This document shows, one piece after another, positions 44,601 through 56,600 of a stretch of 64,000 nt of DNA. Both the position numbers and the translations under genes were made by a program. Location: assembly GCA_023333565.1 (NCBI GenBank), contig JAJKFH010002994.1:248001-312000 (forward strand), written 5' to 3'. The notes under the pieces are model-generated. The model was not told the origin of the DNA, ran no database searches, and worked only from the letters and a program-made list of their open reading frames with translations. The stretch is from Puffinus mauretanicus (lineage: Eukaryota; Chordata; Aves; Procellariiformes; Procellariidae). Positions within the stretch are counted from its first letter, which is position 1, and each line of letters opens with the position of its first letter.

Positions 44601-47600
44601 TTGGGATCCTAGAAATCATGAAGCTGACTTTAAAATCATGTTTTGTACAAAAAAGAAATTTCTTTTTCTTTGCTTTCTGCTATTTTAATACTTCAAGGTG
44701 CATGTGCAAACTTGGCTTTTAAGCTTTTTCTTTCCCCCTCAGCGTTTGGTTAGTACGGTGAAATGCCAGAACAGAGGTCTGAGCAAACTGCTGAACCACA
44801 GTGTTGGTGTTTAAGGATCAGCTGGACTAAGATCTCTTGGGAATGATGCGGTTTAGCTGTGTGCCTTGGGGCTGGGGGGTGGACTAGGCGGTCATGTGAA
44901 GGCCCTTCTAATGCTATTTTTAAGATGAAGACTGGAAATAGCTTTTTGTTAAATGAAACCGAGTGTTTCTCGTTCACTGGATTCCTAGAGCTGGGGCATT
45001 TGGGAACATATCAACCATAATAATTTTGCTGGTGGATATAATCATACAAATTAGCAGTGCTTCTCTGAGATCTCACGTTATTTGAAGGCGAGCTCTGCCC
45101 TTTCCCGTTTACCTGCTTAAACTCAGGACTGGAACCGAAGGCATGCCGGTCTGAGGTCTGTGCAGATACAGAGCAGGAGCCGGAGCCGGTGACCGGAGGG
45201 GCGTTGGGCTGGGTATGTGAGCAAGCCTGGGGTCAACGCTCATTACATTACATAAGGGTGTTTTTCCCATGCTCAGCTTCTGCACAGGATATTACAAAAG
45301 TGCCTTATTTACACAGCAGGCTGAGAAAAGCCGGTGGATGTTGTCATAGCTCCAGTGAAAATAGTTTTACCCCAAGGAGTCAGTAACGTACTTCTGGCCA
45401 AATAGATGCTTTGAGCAAGAGAAAAGAGGCAGCTCTCTGAGTGGGCTTATTGCACACATTCATAGGATCGGGTCAGATGCCAAAGGGTGCTTTGCAAGGC
45501 TTTCTGGCTCTTCCCTCCTGTCATCCTTGCAGGGAAGAAACCCAGTGGCCAATGGAAAGTGTGAATATATTCATTAATATTTTTCAAGCTCCTGGGCTAG
45601 CTAGGGAGCAGCAGGAACCCTTGCAGGAACGCGTGGGCATCCAAAGCAGTCTTGGTCTGGGCAAGCTTATCCTGTTGCAGCTTGGCCCTTGCGTCTTCGG
45701 GTGAGAATTTATGCAGGTCCAGGGCCAGATTTGCTCCTGAGATAACTCCACGGGTGCCTACAATGAATTTGAATTGAAATTGTTGTGTCCATAGTTCAGA
45801 ATTGGAGAATCGATCTGCAGATGTCATGTGTGTCTGTGTATTGTTTTGGCAGTTTGTATGAACACACACTCCCATGTAAGGCTTGGATCACAGGAGATCC
45901 CTTACTGCGGATGTTTCTCACCAAACTTGTGGGAGGATTGTTGGATGCTGAGATTTCCAGTGTCGTATTAGGGCTTTATAGGAGGCATTGCTGCTGGGTT
46001 TTGAGATGAGCCAGAAGAGCAACGTAACACCAGAACAGCCCCTTTTTGAATGCTCTCTTGACTTGAATCTGCAGAAGATGATGCATCGTGTGTCTCTCCG
46101 AAGGCAGCAGACGGTAAAAGTGGAAAATTACCTTTTCTTGGCTGATTTAAGATTGTCCATGGGAGAACATTCGGTTGGGGGTAATTCTCCTAGTCCCATG
46201 TTTGCCCTGTGCTCTGTCTGTGTGGAGTTGTAGATGCATTCGCAGCTCATAAAACGAAAGAGTGAAAGTTCCTGGAATAAATCTTTATTTTCTTTGCGAT
46301 GATTCATGATGCTGGCAGGCAGTTTTGGACATGTTATTCCAGGTATGAGAGGGGCTGTGTTAGAGGGTAGCTGAACTCAGCTGGGGTTCAGTGGCTCATG
46401 CTCTTTGCTTGGTCTGATTTTTGAAGGCAGCATTTTGTTCTCCGACATTAAGAGTCTGAAGTCAGTTGTTCAGCCTCTGCTTCTGTTGTGTTCTTTTTTT
46501 TAAATGGGCTCTGCATGTTAATGTTAGCAAGACACTATTGATCTCTTAAGAAGAAAGCGTTAATTTAGCATTTGCCTATCAGTCAGCTGTGCGTAGGTGG
46601 TGATAATCCCTGTTAGTCTTTGGACTTGCTTTTCAAATGTCAGTCTCTGCAATCAGTGTGATCGCTCTGCGTAGAAGCAGGTATTTCAGAGACAACTTTA
46701 CCATTTTCTTTTCTGCACCAATTGCATTTGCAGCCTCGATGGGGTCAGGCTCTCTGAGATGATCTCCCCGAGCCATGGGAAGGTCCAGCATCTTGCCTGT
46801 TTTTCAGGAATATTGTTCCTCCGGGCTCTCTAATCAGCGTGAGTTGGTACTGCTCTTCTGGGAATACCTCCGCCTGTCCTTTAACCTGCTGAAAGGGGAG
46901 ATTACCTGCCCGGTGCACGTGCAGGCGGCAGCTTTGGTGCTGTTGCTGGGCTTCAGGTGTTCAGTTGTGCTCACTTGCTCAGAAAACAAGGAGCTTTTGT
47001 TAAAGGAACACTTAAACACTTAAGCTGCTGCTTAAGGTTCCCTGGGAGTAGTGAAGGACTGCTGGCTTAGACCAGGGTTGAGCGCACACCAATAGTCTTG
47101 TAGTCTTCAGTTCAAGACTTAAAGGAAGTTATTTTGATTGTGAAATTTCCAGATGGTCAGTTAGAGGCCTGCTGGCTTGTACCGACGTCGGGGTCTCTCC
47201 TTGGCTGTACCTGCTGGGAACAGCCCAGCGCTGTCAGTAGGGTGAGGGGTACTAACTCAGCGTTCGCATGCCCTGAAGATCCTCCTCTGGCCCTACAGCT
47301 CCCGGGGACTAGGGGTCTCCACCTCAGATCTAGATCAACAATGATGGTACCTAAGGAGGATGATCCACGGCTGCCTGATTTGGTGTTACCTATTTCCATT
47401 TGGAAGTGCATGGTTTCACCGTGCGTTGGGCAGCCTGGTCTTTTGGCCAGACCAGCTCTGCCAAAGGTTCTCGGATGAAGTTATTTCCCCAGGGTTATCT
47501 GTCTGTGCCCCTCTCCTCCTCTTGTGAAACCCTTTCTGTCTGTCTTTTGGTCCTTAGATGAGAAAGTTTTAGTAAAACCATCCAACTTTGTGTATCAAGA

Positions 47601-50600
47601 AAGGACTTGAACGGGTTCTGGAATATTTATTGTGCTTGGACCTTACATGAAGTAGGTGCAAAACGCGGTCGGCTCTGCGTAGGGGTAGTTCTGCTTGTGG
47701 GGCATTGACACAGGGTTTGCGCAGGGGATTTTTAGTCACAAGGCACGGGTGCTTGACTGGTTGCATGTTTGAGGCAGAACATAGTCTTACCACTTGTACA
47801 CAAAACTGGCTGATGCTTCCCGTCATAACTCGATTTTCAGTCATGTCTGGGCAAGGTACCTCATTTTTGTCCTGAACGAATGTGCTCTTATATCTTCCTT
47901 TCCCAACCCGGCTGAATAGAGGCTTGAAAAAAGAAAATCCTTAGAAATCTCAGCTTTGGCCGTGAATTACTGTGCAGGATGCTGGCAAGAATTTCCATAG
48001 TGTTAGGTTGTGACTTTGCATGTAACTTTTGGGGAGGTAACTTTTGGGGAGACACTGGCTTTTAGGTTGTCTGCTGTCGGTTTGCAACCAAAAGCATTTT
48101 TTTTTTTTTTTTTTGGTTCTGGCAATGGCTGTTGCAGGTGGGGAAGTCATTTCTTGGGAAAGCAAAGGCAGGTGTTTTTTTGAATGTGAGTTGAACAGCA
48201 ATATGCTACCTTAGAAATGTTATGACTTGTAATCGGCCTGTATTTCATGGGCAAACATCATATTAGATCAGCATGATCAGTCCTGTAGCTCTCTGTGTGC
48301 CAATTTTACCTTCAGGGAATGGCTGTCCTTTTTAATGATTCATTAGCTTTACCAAACTGCATCCCATGAATACAGCTGGTTGGGATGGGGGAGGGCGAGA
48401 ATTGCATCGCAGCTGGGGGTGCTAGGAGAAACTGGAGTGCCCAGGAGGAGACGGTGTGGGGTGGGCAGGGGGCTGCCACCATGGGGCCCCAGCCCACGGT
48501 CAGCCCGGCACTGCTGCAGGGTTTGAAGGCAGTTGAGCTGCGCTCTGGGGATCGGTTCGGTGCGACGCCTTTGAAACACGTAGCTTTAGGGGGGAGTAGC
48601 TGAGCAGGACCTTTAGGGGTTACAGGTGATGCCCCTCATCCTTCAGGCCCCCAGGGTCAGGGCTGCTTCCAGGGCTCCGGTGAGCAGAAGGACTTCGCAC
48701 CGCAGCAGGCTCAATGCCTGAGGAGCCGTAAAGCCGAGGCAAAGAGGAAGGTCCTGTTCACACACCAGCTCAGAGGGTCACGGGTGAGACTTGTGCCCAT
48801 ATTTCCCTGCTTTAATTTGCTGCCTGGGCTCCTCCCTTTAAAAGCCTCTGGATCCTGTCCTTGTGCTGACTCCAACCCTGTGGCCTCTCGGATGTTTTAT
48901 GTCCTCTGAATCAAGGGCTTGGGTTTTGTTTTATTTTATCTTTTTTTTAATTTTCTTTGAAAGATTAAAGTTTTTTTTTAATGAATGTATTTCCCCGTTG
49001 TTTCCTTCCTGCATGTTGATCTCGTACCCGCTGTAGGCATGACGGCTATTCTGATGTCAGCCGCTGGACTCCCCGTGCACCTCACCTGTGTGCCGCAAGC
49101 TGCCAGCACCCATAAAGCCACTAAAAAACACAGCTCAGTTAAGGAGGGGAGGAAAGTGTCCAAGAAAGGTAGTTCCTGCTCAAACTCTGATATTTGCTTC
49201 CATCTCCTTCTCTTTATCTCTCTGCACTTGTTCTGCCTCCCTCCTTTCCTCTTGTCTCTCTCTCCACCCTCTTGGCTCTTCTGATTTGACTGATGATGTT
49301 CGTCCCATCAAGGGGAGAAGCAGGGCACATCTTCTCTGGCCTGCACAGTCTCTGACAGGCTGTAAAATAAGATGACAAAGTAGACCCTGTCCTGTGGTAG
49401 CTCTGCTCGTTTCCATCAGTCATGGGAGCTGGAGCAGCCCAGTTGTTCTCTGTCAGAGACTCCTGCAGCCTCCCCCATGGTCCCACTACACCCTCTTGGG
49501 GAGCCCTGAGCGTCCACATACCAGGACCTTCTCTGATTCATTGGTGGGACAAGTCTGGGAGCTGAGGGACCATCAAGGAGAGCATTTAATCCATACGTGC
49601 TCTCAAGAGGTTTGCTTGTGAGCCATGCTTGTCACGGTTGAGTCATGGGATGAGAAGGATCTTCCAGACAAGCAGGCCCCTGAGTCATACAGGGCTTTCA
49701 AGGTTGAACTGCAGAGGATTTGTTCTCTCCACCTCTGTCTGGGATGGAAGGGAGTGGAGTGGAGTGGAGCCCTCTCTGGTGGACGTGCCCTGGCAGGAAG
49801 GGCTGGGTTACCCCAGCTCTCCTGCTGAGCTGAGCCACCTCCAGGGCAAGGCCTTCATTCCTCCTCTTTGTATCTCGCTGGCAACCCACACTCCTGCCCT
49901 TGCAGAGTTGGTTGGCTCCCAGTTTAGAGCCTTGGTCCCATCCGTGTGTAGCAGCCCTGGGATTCTGCAGGGGTAGGTGTGAATCCAGCCTGGTTTAGCT
50001 GTAGAGGTTGTTTGCACAGGTGTCCTGGGTTGGTCAACCACCACCAAACCTAAGGTGCTTCCCCCTTCAGATAAGCGAAGGGGGGACTAGGGGTGTGGTG
50101 GGGTGTTCAACACGGAGATGCTTGCATTTAAGAAAGAGAGAAGAGCTCTGAGTTGGAGGGGAAGAGGCATCTGGTTGTCTGGGGAGTTTGCTGGTGCCAG
50201 CGTCTCTCTCCTTGGAGTCCGTGCATGCAGTGAGGAGACTTGATGGGGAAGTGAGGTCCAAACCCGTCCGAAAGAGGCAGGAAGGTTGGTAGAAGGAAAC
50301 TAGAAATTAAATGCAGAAAGGTATCTTGCGGAAATGCATTATGGAGGGAGCTGGGAGGAGGAGATGCAAACGGCGAGAAGGAGGGAGAGAGCAGATGTGG
50401 AGTAGGATGTGTGATAGAGGGGGAGGAGAAAGCAGGGGGCGGCAGGAGAAGCAGCGAAGAACAGGAGGAGCAAAGGAAAATGGGAGGTGAAGGAGAAGAG
50501 CCGAGCGGAGGTGGGTGGCAGAGGGGCTGGATGAGGATCTCGTTCCGTGGAGCCAGCTGGCAAGGCAGTGGGATAACGCTGGCTCCTGGCGCTTCGCTCC

Positions 50601-53600
50601 CGGCGCAGGCAGCATCCGTGCAAGCCCTCCGCAGCCGGGGATGAGGGCTGGGTGGTGGGGACGCCCTGGAAACTGTGCCGAAACAGAGCTGCGGAGAGGC
50701 CAGGCCCTCCTGCAGAGGCATTGCCTTGCCCCTGTTGCTGGAGGAGCCCGAAAAACTGAGGGCCGGGCCTGCCATTGGTGCTGGTCACTTGCTGCTGGTT
50801 AATGACATGAAACTAGCTGTATTTAGGGCAAGGTGTGGCCACAAAGGCACAGCCCTGCTCCTCTGCAGTGCAGCTGGCTGCCGACTTCTCCTCGGGGGGG
50901 TCTGTCGGTATAGCAGCATGCTGGCAGCATCCAGCCCCTCCTCGATGTGGAGGAGTTGCGGGTGCAAGCAACCGGGATGCTTGCAAGAGTGTGATGTTAA
51001 TAGGAGGATATGTCTTGCAACTTCTGAGCAGGGTGGGGAGAGCAGCAACGCAGAGCACGAAACGGGGTGGGTGGGGAGGATGGGACGTGGGCTGGGGGGC
51101 AAGAGCAGCACACACCGCGTTAGGTATCCGCCGGGGGAGCAGAGGGGTGGCTGTAGCCGTGCGGGGTGTTACACACCCCATCAGCAAAGCTTCTTCCTCT
51201 GCAAGGTGCTGGTTCATCAGCATTTGCTACAGCACCCAGGAGCACACGTGTGTTGCCTGCCAGGGCTGCTGAGCCGCACCTTGGCCAAAGGCTGGGTGTG
51301 CTGGGGCAGGGCCAGCACCAGCCTCGGCCCCCGGGGGTGTCCGGGCAGCTGGCTCAGCCCCAGGGCTGTGCCCGGTGCCAGCCCGGAGAGCCAGGCTTGG
51401 GGACCTGCCTGGCTGCCACCTCCCTGCCAGCTCACCAGTGCCACCTGCTGGGGCCAGGACACCTCGGGTCTGGGGAGCAGAGAGGGGACACCAGCGGGAG
51501 GGATGGGACAGTCTCTGGGGAAGGGGCACCAAGCAGCTGCTTCTCCCATCTGGCATGGCAGGATTTGTCCTAGCCATCCTCGTCCTGCCCAGGACGTGCT
51601 GCAGAGGAGACGTTTTGCCAGCTCTGCCCTTTCCAATGCTGACCCATGTTTTAGTTTGCTAAAATCACCCCTCTCGCTTTAGAAAGTGAGGTCTCCTTTT
51701 GCTGGGAGCAGGGAGGCTGGTCCTGCAGAGTGCATGACTCCAGGGATGAAGAGGGTGCTCAGTCCCTCCTAGGAACAAGCTGTGTTTGTACAACACCCCA
51801 CCGGGCTTAGGAACAGGACTCTGCAGTGAAAGTAGTGAGCCTGACTCTTGGCCAGACTGTTCTTTCTCCCTTTACGGGCCCTGAAGCTGCCAACAGGCAG
51901 AGATGGGCCTGTTATGTTCCCTGAATTTCTGCATCACACGCCCTTTCCCCTCCCACACCCTCCAGGTTTTTCCGTCACGGAGAGCTCTAGCAAGAGCTGT
52001 GCATCCAGGAGCGTGCTGACTACAACCAGCTGGTGCCAAAATAGGTGGTGGTGGGTGCAGTGTACCCCTGCCGAGCCCCTTCTCGCTCCCTCCTGCTGCA
52101 AACGCCAGCCCCACACGGGCTGAGGCGACGTTGATGGAATTGCAGCCAGCTTGGCAGATAGCTGGGTTATGTTAGACAAATGCACTAATTAGTCAGGACT
52201 CGTTAACGTTGTTGCCGTTCTGGCAATGATGTCTCTGGCGCAGATGAGTGCTGTGCTGTGGGTGCCGCAGGTCTCGGGGAAGCCGTAGTCTCCGGGCAGG
52301 CGCTGCGCTATCGGTGCTGGCACGCAGCCTGGCAGCGTCTGCCATCCTGACGGATCAGCGCTGCCTTCCCGCCGGCCGGCACGGCGCTGCGCTTCCTCGG
52401 GCTGCTGCAGCCGCTGCCTCGCGCCAGCGCCGCTGACTGCGCACTCGGGGCGGGCTGGGACCCCGCCGGCTGTCCAGGAGGGAGGCGAGCGGCTTGTCCG
52501 GCTCTCCGAGTGCTGCTGTGCTGCTACGGGGGGGAACTGAAGGGAGAAGGCGTTGTTTTGAGTCTATTGTGCCACTTGTAGCCCTTTCAGCTGATGGGAT
52601 CACCGTCCGCTTTTTCCCTGGCTTGGAGGTTTCCCTGCACATCCTCTCTGGGATGGGCAGTCACGTGCAGAGTGCTGCGGTCACCGAGGGAGAGGAGATG
52701 AGCACGCTCGTCCTTCCCTGCCGAGCAGGATGGGATCTAGCTAGGTGAGGGGAGTAATCCCAGCCGACTCTAATTGCTCCCCATATGTCCTGTCCATCCG
52801 CAGCTGGGACTGCAGACTGTGCCAGTGGCTATGGGATGGGTAGGACCGGGGAGCCCATTGGAGTCGGGGGAGCTCACCGTTCCCATGGGGGACCACCTGC
52901 TGAAGGACATGGGCTGCAATAACAGGGATGCTTTGTGTCAGGATCAGAGCAGCCTGGTCGCTTGGTTACCTGCTGAAATGCTAAATGTGGAGAAAGCTGC
53001 TTTTAACACCAAATTTTCTCTCACCTTCCGGATCTCTGGACAACCGTCTTGAGGGTGAGACCAGTAGGTCCAGCCCTTGTAAGTCCAGGGAACAGAGGGC
53101 AGAGGTGATCAGAGTTGGGTGACTGTCCATGGCAATAACTAGAAACAACCTGTGTCTGGCCTGCGTAGGGTATCCAAAAAAAAAAAAAGTCTGCTGCTAA
53201 CCATATGGCTCGTTTTGGGATACAGAAGGAGGTATGTTACTGCTGCAAGCATTTGGTTGCTGAAGAAGGATTCAAAACACATCTGTTAAATGTTGCCCGT
53301 GGAAAGCCCTTGCTTCAGCAAGCAACTTATTATCTACAGAGAGGAAGGGGAAGCATTAAAAAAAAAAAAAATCGTTATTCCTCTCTTTGTAAATGAAAGA
53401 ATGGTAAACATTCCTTCACATCCCAGATAAATCAATAGCACAGCATTGCGCCAGCTGGTGATAAACAGCATCGGTCGATTGTGCTGTTGCATTTTCAATC
53501 CACTATTGAATCCTGAAAACTATGGGGACTGAACAGGCTTTGATGATCCCAAGGGATGGCTAGGACAAAGATTTGGAGGCAAACACTTTTATGGAGCAAA

Positions 53601-56600
53601 TGGTCCAGTAAGGAAGTGATTCATGTGCTGGAGCATACGTGGCTCGTGCCGTGGCAGGTGCTGTGCCTCCGCGCCTTCGTCTACCTCCCCGCTGTGCTGG
53701 GCTGTGGCCTGCCAGGTGCACTCATCTGCCCAAGGAAGAGCCTCTCTTCAGAGGCAAAGAAGGCTGCTGGGCTTCGCTACCCTTGCTGAAACCAAGTTCT
53801 CCGCATCGAAAGGCTTCCTCGGGATTGGGCATTCAAGCACTTGCAGCTGGGGACAGATTTTCTAAAGCATCTGGGCTCCCCAGCCCTTTCTCTCTCCAGA
53901 CAACCTTGGTGGATCTAAATGCATCGGAGCATTATCACAGCAAAGTGACAGGAACAGATCAGAGATGCCACAATGCAAACCCATCAGGCCTGGGTTTCCT
54001 AAGGATGGCTGAGGGCTGCATCACCCTCTTCTGCCTGTCTGATTGCTCCCAGCTCCATCCTAATGCCAGCTGGTGAGGTGGTATAATGCCATTTGCTTTG
54101 CCCGAAAGCCCTGCTGTACCCCACAGACTCTGCAAAGAGCTTTCTTGTCCTCACTCTTACCTGGCTCTGCAGCGGGATTTTTGTCTCCTTTCATTGATTT
54201 GCTTCGCGTGAGCCTGGCCAGTTCTTGGGCAAGTCATCTCTTCATTTCTCTGAGCTGCTACAGAGGAAGGAAAGTCAACAGCAAGAGAAATGCACAGCAG
54301 GGGCTGCAGGGAAGGAGCATCCTCCGCTATCCTGAACAAGGTGAATTGCTCTAAAGCTGCTCAGATCTGCTGTGCAGGTGGGAGCAGGTGAGCTGGGGCG
54401 TTCTGCCAAGTCCTGGGCAGGTGTTGCTGCTGGTGTAACACACCCTCTCCGCTCGCTTCCCTCGCTGTCTTCACCACCTTGTCTGTCCATCTTTTTGGCA
54501 CTGTTTTCTCCAGCCCGTAGCCAGAGGAGACAAGAAGGTCACTTCAAAAAGAGCCACATCGAAAACAGAATGCAGATGGAGGAGGACTTGGCGGTCAGTC
54601 TGGCAGGCAGCACGGGATCCTCAGGAATGGGAATGTGGCGATCGTCGTGATCGGGTACTCGTGGAAGCGGATGGAGTTACAGTGGGTAGCAGCTAGCCCT
54701 GCTCACACGGTCCTCTCCAAAACCTGCAGAGCAGAAGAAGCTGAAGCCTCCATCTCCCACGTCACCATGAAGGTCTCTTGCGGTTGCAAACCAGAGCCTG
54801 GTTCCAACTGCCACGTGTGGACAGTGCCACCCTGTGTTTGCCAGCCTGGAGCAGGGACGTCGCAGAGCACACAGCTGGGAGGGCTTCAGGCACAGTAAGC
54901 ACCGAGCTGAGCTCTGATAATGAGCTGAGACAGTTCAGACTGATCGCATCCCCTTGCGACTCGTTCCTGGCTGGCAGCTCTTGATCCCAGCAGAGAGGTC
55001 CCAGCAGAGAGGATTCCTGGACCTGTTTCTCACCTTTGGAAAAGACAAGGCAAGGAGCTGCATTCCCTGTGGGGTCTGGTGATGAGGCCTTGAAGCAGCT
55101 CCTGGCACTGCTGAGCTCTTGGCCTGAGAGCTGGAAGGCTGGGGCTTGCCCAGGCTCCTGTTTGTCTCCTGCTCTTCTTGTGGCAGTTCTTGGAAATGCT
55201 TTTCCAGGGAATTTTGGCATGCCGCTGAAGTGGAAAACACCTGCTTCCGTGTTGCTCTTTGGCTTAATGCTTATTTTGTCCTGTTACCACCTTCCTGACT
55301 AAGGGTCTCCAGAGGGTGATCCTCGCAGCCCTGCTCTGCCTGAGGTGTCAGGCATCTCTCCTCCTGCCCGGCACCGGCACTCGGAGGGAGCATCCCTTCA
55401 CCTCGTGGGCTCCTTTTCTTGCTCTGTGTGCTCAGTCATCCCTTCCACCTGCTGCTGCTGCCAGAAATCATGTGTTTCAGGATGGCCAGGAATCCCCTTC
55501 TGAAAATAATTCATCTTAATGACTGTGTCTTCATTTAGGAGAGTCCAGCTCCCAGTTCATCAGTCTTCCTTAGCTAAACAATTTTCCACCCAGGTTAGAG
55601 CTCTGCCTCACTCTCTCCTGTTGCCCCGAGCTAGCCTGTCGGCAGTGGAAAGGCGTCTCTTCCCTGCTGCATCTCACCCAGTGCTGCAGGGCGACCTTGC
55701 GCTCTCTGTCGAGGTGCCCCCGTAGCACGAGCTGCTTGCAGAGCTGGCGCTCAGGGGAACGAGGGGCTCCTACGTGATACAGGATCTGTGCCATCCAGGT
55801 CTTTGTCTGTTTAACGACACCTGTGGCATGTGAGCAGTCCTTCCCTTCTGCTTCACCGTGTTTGCCTCTACCATGAAGAGTGGTTATCCAGAAAATAGCA
55901 CCCACCCCTTCCTGCTGGTGACGGAGACTGCTTTTTGGGGTGGCAGAACAGTTTGGTGCTGGCTCCGGTGTGACTGTCTCTTGATGCACAGCTTTTTCAA
56001 CCACAGAGGCACACTTGTGAACCCTCCATCTTCCCTGAAAGCCCTAAAGTGGATGGGGAGAGCTGAAGATGCAGGTACACCCACAGCTCTGATGCCCAGC
56101 AGTTGCACGTGGCGATGCTCTGCATCCACCTGGGAGCCTGGCAGTTTGGAGTAGCAGTACCCTCCATGCTAAAGCACAGTTGATGTCCTACAGTGGCTTA
56201 GAAACAAGCTTGAGAGCAAAGCTCTTTGGGCCGGTGTTGGGTACAGACTCCTTGTGAGGCCCTGGGGCGTTGGGCACGGATGCTTGTGGCCTGTCTGGCT
56301 GCTGTAGCATTTCCTTTGCTCCCCGAACCGCTCCGGCGGCTCGGCTGGCCAGGATGGAGGGGAACGGAGAAGGAAGAGCTACGCCTTTGCCGGCCCATTC
56401 GTCGCGGCACAGCTTTCCCCTGATCTCTCCCAGAAGTACATTTGGGAAGGAAGGGTGAGGTTACCTCCGAGCCAAGTGACAGGTCTCTCTTTTGCCTCCT
56501 GCCAGGTGGAGTCATAACGTCACTTGTGCAAATGTTTCCTTTCCTAGACTGGTGGAAGAGCCTGGCCGCCTCCGTGACGGGCCTGATGACCGGTAAGGGG

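Noticed and set aside
50675..51682. 335-codon open frame in DTX2 intron 5
   Set aside because: GC-rich composition; mixed Cys/Gly/Ser content with no domain, overlapping equally long frames on the opposite strand and no transcript signals.
54519..54650. Possible DTX2 exon after a TTTTCTCCAG acceptor
   Set aside because: It opens in the right phase and gives a charged peptide, but no acceptable donor occurs before the stop.
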